From Candidatus Woesearchaeota archaeon (GTDB lineage Archaea > Nanobdellota > Nanobdellia > Woesearchaeales > GW2011-AR4), in NCBI GenBank assembly GCA_013330825.1, contig DUHN01000076.1, positions 8,402 to 13,772 of the forward strand: a stretch of 5,371 nucleotides of DNA, given 5' to 3'. The notes under the pieces are model-generated. The model was given only the letters and a program-made list of their open reading frames with translations. It searched no databases and was not told the origin of the DNA. Positions 4,368 to 5,371 of the stretch are shown here, piece after piece. Each line of letters starts with the position of its first letter. Positions within the stretch are counted from its first letter, which is position 1. The position numbers and the translations under genes were made by a program.

Positions 4368-5371
4368 ATGTTCTCAAAACTCTTCAAGGCATACGACGCC
4401 CGCGGCTCATATCCGGAGGAGCTTGACGAGAAGGCCGCGTATCTCATCGGCAAGGCGTTCGTCTCGTTGCTGAAGTGCGGAGAGGTTGTTATGGGCAGGG
4501 ACATGCGGCTGTCCTCTCCGGCCCTTTCCCTGGCGTTCATGGAAGGCGCCACCGACATGGGGGCGGATGTTATCGACATAGGGGAAGTCTGCACCGATGC
4601 CACTTATTTTGCGTCCGGAAAGCTTGACCTGCCAGCCGTCATGTTCACCGCCTCCCACAATCCGCCGCATTACAACGGCATCAAGTTCTCCAAGGCAGGC
4701 GCGGTGCCCATCAACGAGGACACCGGGCTCCGGGAGATGAGGGGCATCATCGAAAAAAATGTATTTTCTGCCGTCGCAAAAAAGAAAGGGGCAACCATAA
4801 AGAAAGACATTCTCAATGACTATGTAAAGCATGTCCGTTCGTTCATTGATGAGAAAAAGCTGAAGAATATGAGGATAGCGGTGGACGCAGGCAACGGCAT
4901 GGCGGGCAAGATCATCCCGCTTGTCTTCAGGGGGCTTCCGATAGAGACTATCCCATTGTTCTTCGAGCTTGACGGCAGGTTTCCCAACCATCTGGCGGAC
5001 CCGTCGAAAAGCGAAAACCTCGCCTGGCTGCAGGACGCGGTCCGGAAGAGGAAGTGCGGCTTCGGCATGGCCTTCGACGGGGATGCCGACAGGATTTTCT
5101 TCGTCGATGAGAAGGGAGGGGCCATCCACAGCTCCCTCATCACCTCCCTCATCGCGAAGACCATGCTGCTCAAGTACCCGAAAAGCACCATCATCTATAA
5201 TGCCGTGTGCGGTCATATCGTGCCGGAGACCATCGCCAGGCACGGCGGCAGGCCCGTCATGGAGCGCGTCGGCCATTCCTTCATCAAGGCCACGATGAGG
5301 AGGACGGACGCCGTCTTCGGCGGCGAGCATTCCGCGCATTACTACTACCGCGACAACTATTTCGCCGATTC
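4368..5371 (+). CDS. Phosphoglucomutase/phosphomannomutase (alpha-D-phosphohexomutase), 3' end outside the window
   Basis: This enzyme interconverts hexose 6-phosphate and hexose 1-phosphate through a phosphoserine and a bisphosphorylated intermediate, supplying sugar 1-phosphate for nucleotide-sugar synthesis. The 334 visible residues cover the first three of four domains. They show the N-terminal KAYDARG (7-13), the phosphoserine loop TASHNPPHYNG with Ser96, the magnesium loop DGDADR with Asp237, Asp239 and Asp241, and the sugar-specificity loop GGEHSAHYYYRD with Glu320, Ser322 and His324. Family members are about 450 residues, so roughly the last quarter, including the phosphate-binding domain, is missing. 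The GExSxH loop is usual for enzymes acting on both mannose and glucose phosphates, so the sequence does not decide between them. The ATG at 4368 is the first in this frame and places KAYDARG where the family has it; an ATG at 4358 is out of frame. Confidence 0.95.
   Translation, partial: MFSKLFKAYDARGSYPEELDEKAAYLIGKAFVSLLKCGEVVMGRDMRLSSPALSLAFMEGATDMGADVIDIGEVCTDATYFASGKLDLPAVMFTASHNPPHYNGIKFSKAGAVPINEDTGLREMRGIIEKNVFSAVAKKKGATIKKDILNDYVKHVRSFIDEKKLKNMRIAVDAGNGMAGKIIPLVFRGLPIETIPLFFELDGRFPNHLADPSKSENLAWLQDAVRKRKCGFGMAFDGDADRIFFVDEKGGAIHSSLITSLIAKTMLLKYPKSTIIYNAVCGHIVPETIARHGGRPVMERVGHSFIKATMRRTDAVFGGEHSAHYYYRDNYFAD

Noticed and set aside
2720..4603. Minus-strand open frame of about 627 codons
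   Set aside because: It lies opposite the dehydrogenase gene and crosses the structured gap and the start of the phosphomutase. Its composition is typical of GC-rich shadow frames and it matches no family I know.
4407..5339. Minus-strand open frame of about 310 codons
   Set aside because: It is entirely antisense to the phosphomutase, whose plus-strand frame carries all the family's active-site motifs.

Overview
The window looks like chromosomal DNA from an archaeon, most likely an uncultivated, GC-rich lineage, possibly of the DPANN type. The main reasons are AT-rich TATA-like boxes with purine-rich flanks lying 25-45 bases ahead of four start codons in otherwise GC-rich DNA, the absence of clear -35/-10 promoters, short or nearly absent leaders, and a ribbon-helix-helix/sugar-nucleotidyltransferase fusion of a kind I associate with DPANN archaea. 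The lineage is an inference; the protein families are much more certain.

Layout. Positions 1-1948 hold a minus-strand operon of class II fructose-1,6-bisphosphatase (glpX type, complete) followed by an animal/plant/bacterial-type class I fructose-bisphosphate aldolase, which runs off the left edge. Positions 1949-2082 are a compact divergent promoter region: one TATA box for each direction and, exactly midway between them, two copies of ATCATACG ten bases apart. Positions 2083-2943 (plus) encode a sugar-phosphate nucleotidyltransferase with an N-terminal ribbon-helix-helix DNA-binding domain. Positions 3002-4117 (plus) encode a stand-alone homoserine dehydrogenase resembling the C-terminal half of ThrA. 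Positions 4118-4367 contain no convincing gene but hold a strongly structured block of about 200 bases closed by a perfect 13-bp inverted repeat. Positions 4368-5371 (plus) are the start of a phosphoglucomutase/phosphomannomutase that runs off the right edge.

How the genes fit together. Aldolase and FBPase carry out the two gluconeogenic steps from triose phosphates to fructose 6-phosphate. The hexose phosphomutase and the nucleotidyltransferase convert hexose 6-phosphate to hexose 1-phosphate and then to an NDP-sugar for glycan or glycolipid synthesis. The window is thus largely a gluconeogenesis-to-activated-sugar neighbourhood, interrupted by one amino-acid gene (homoserine for threonine/methionine). 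The best leads for something undescribed are the structured intergenic element at 4125-4323 and the symmetric repeat in the divergent promoter, which the fused DNA-binding domain of the adjacent enzyme could recognise.
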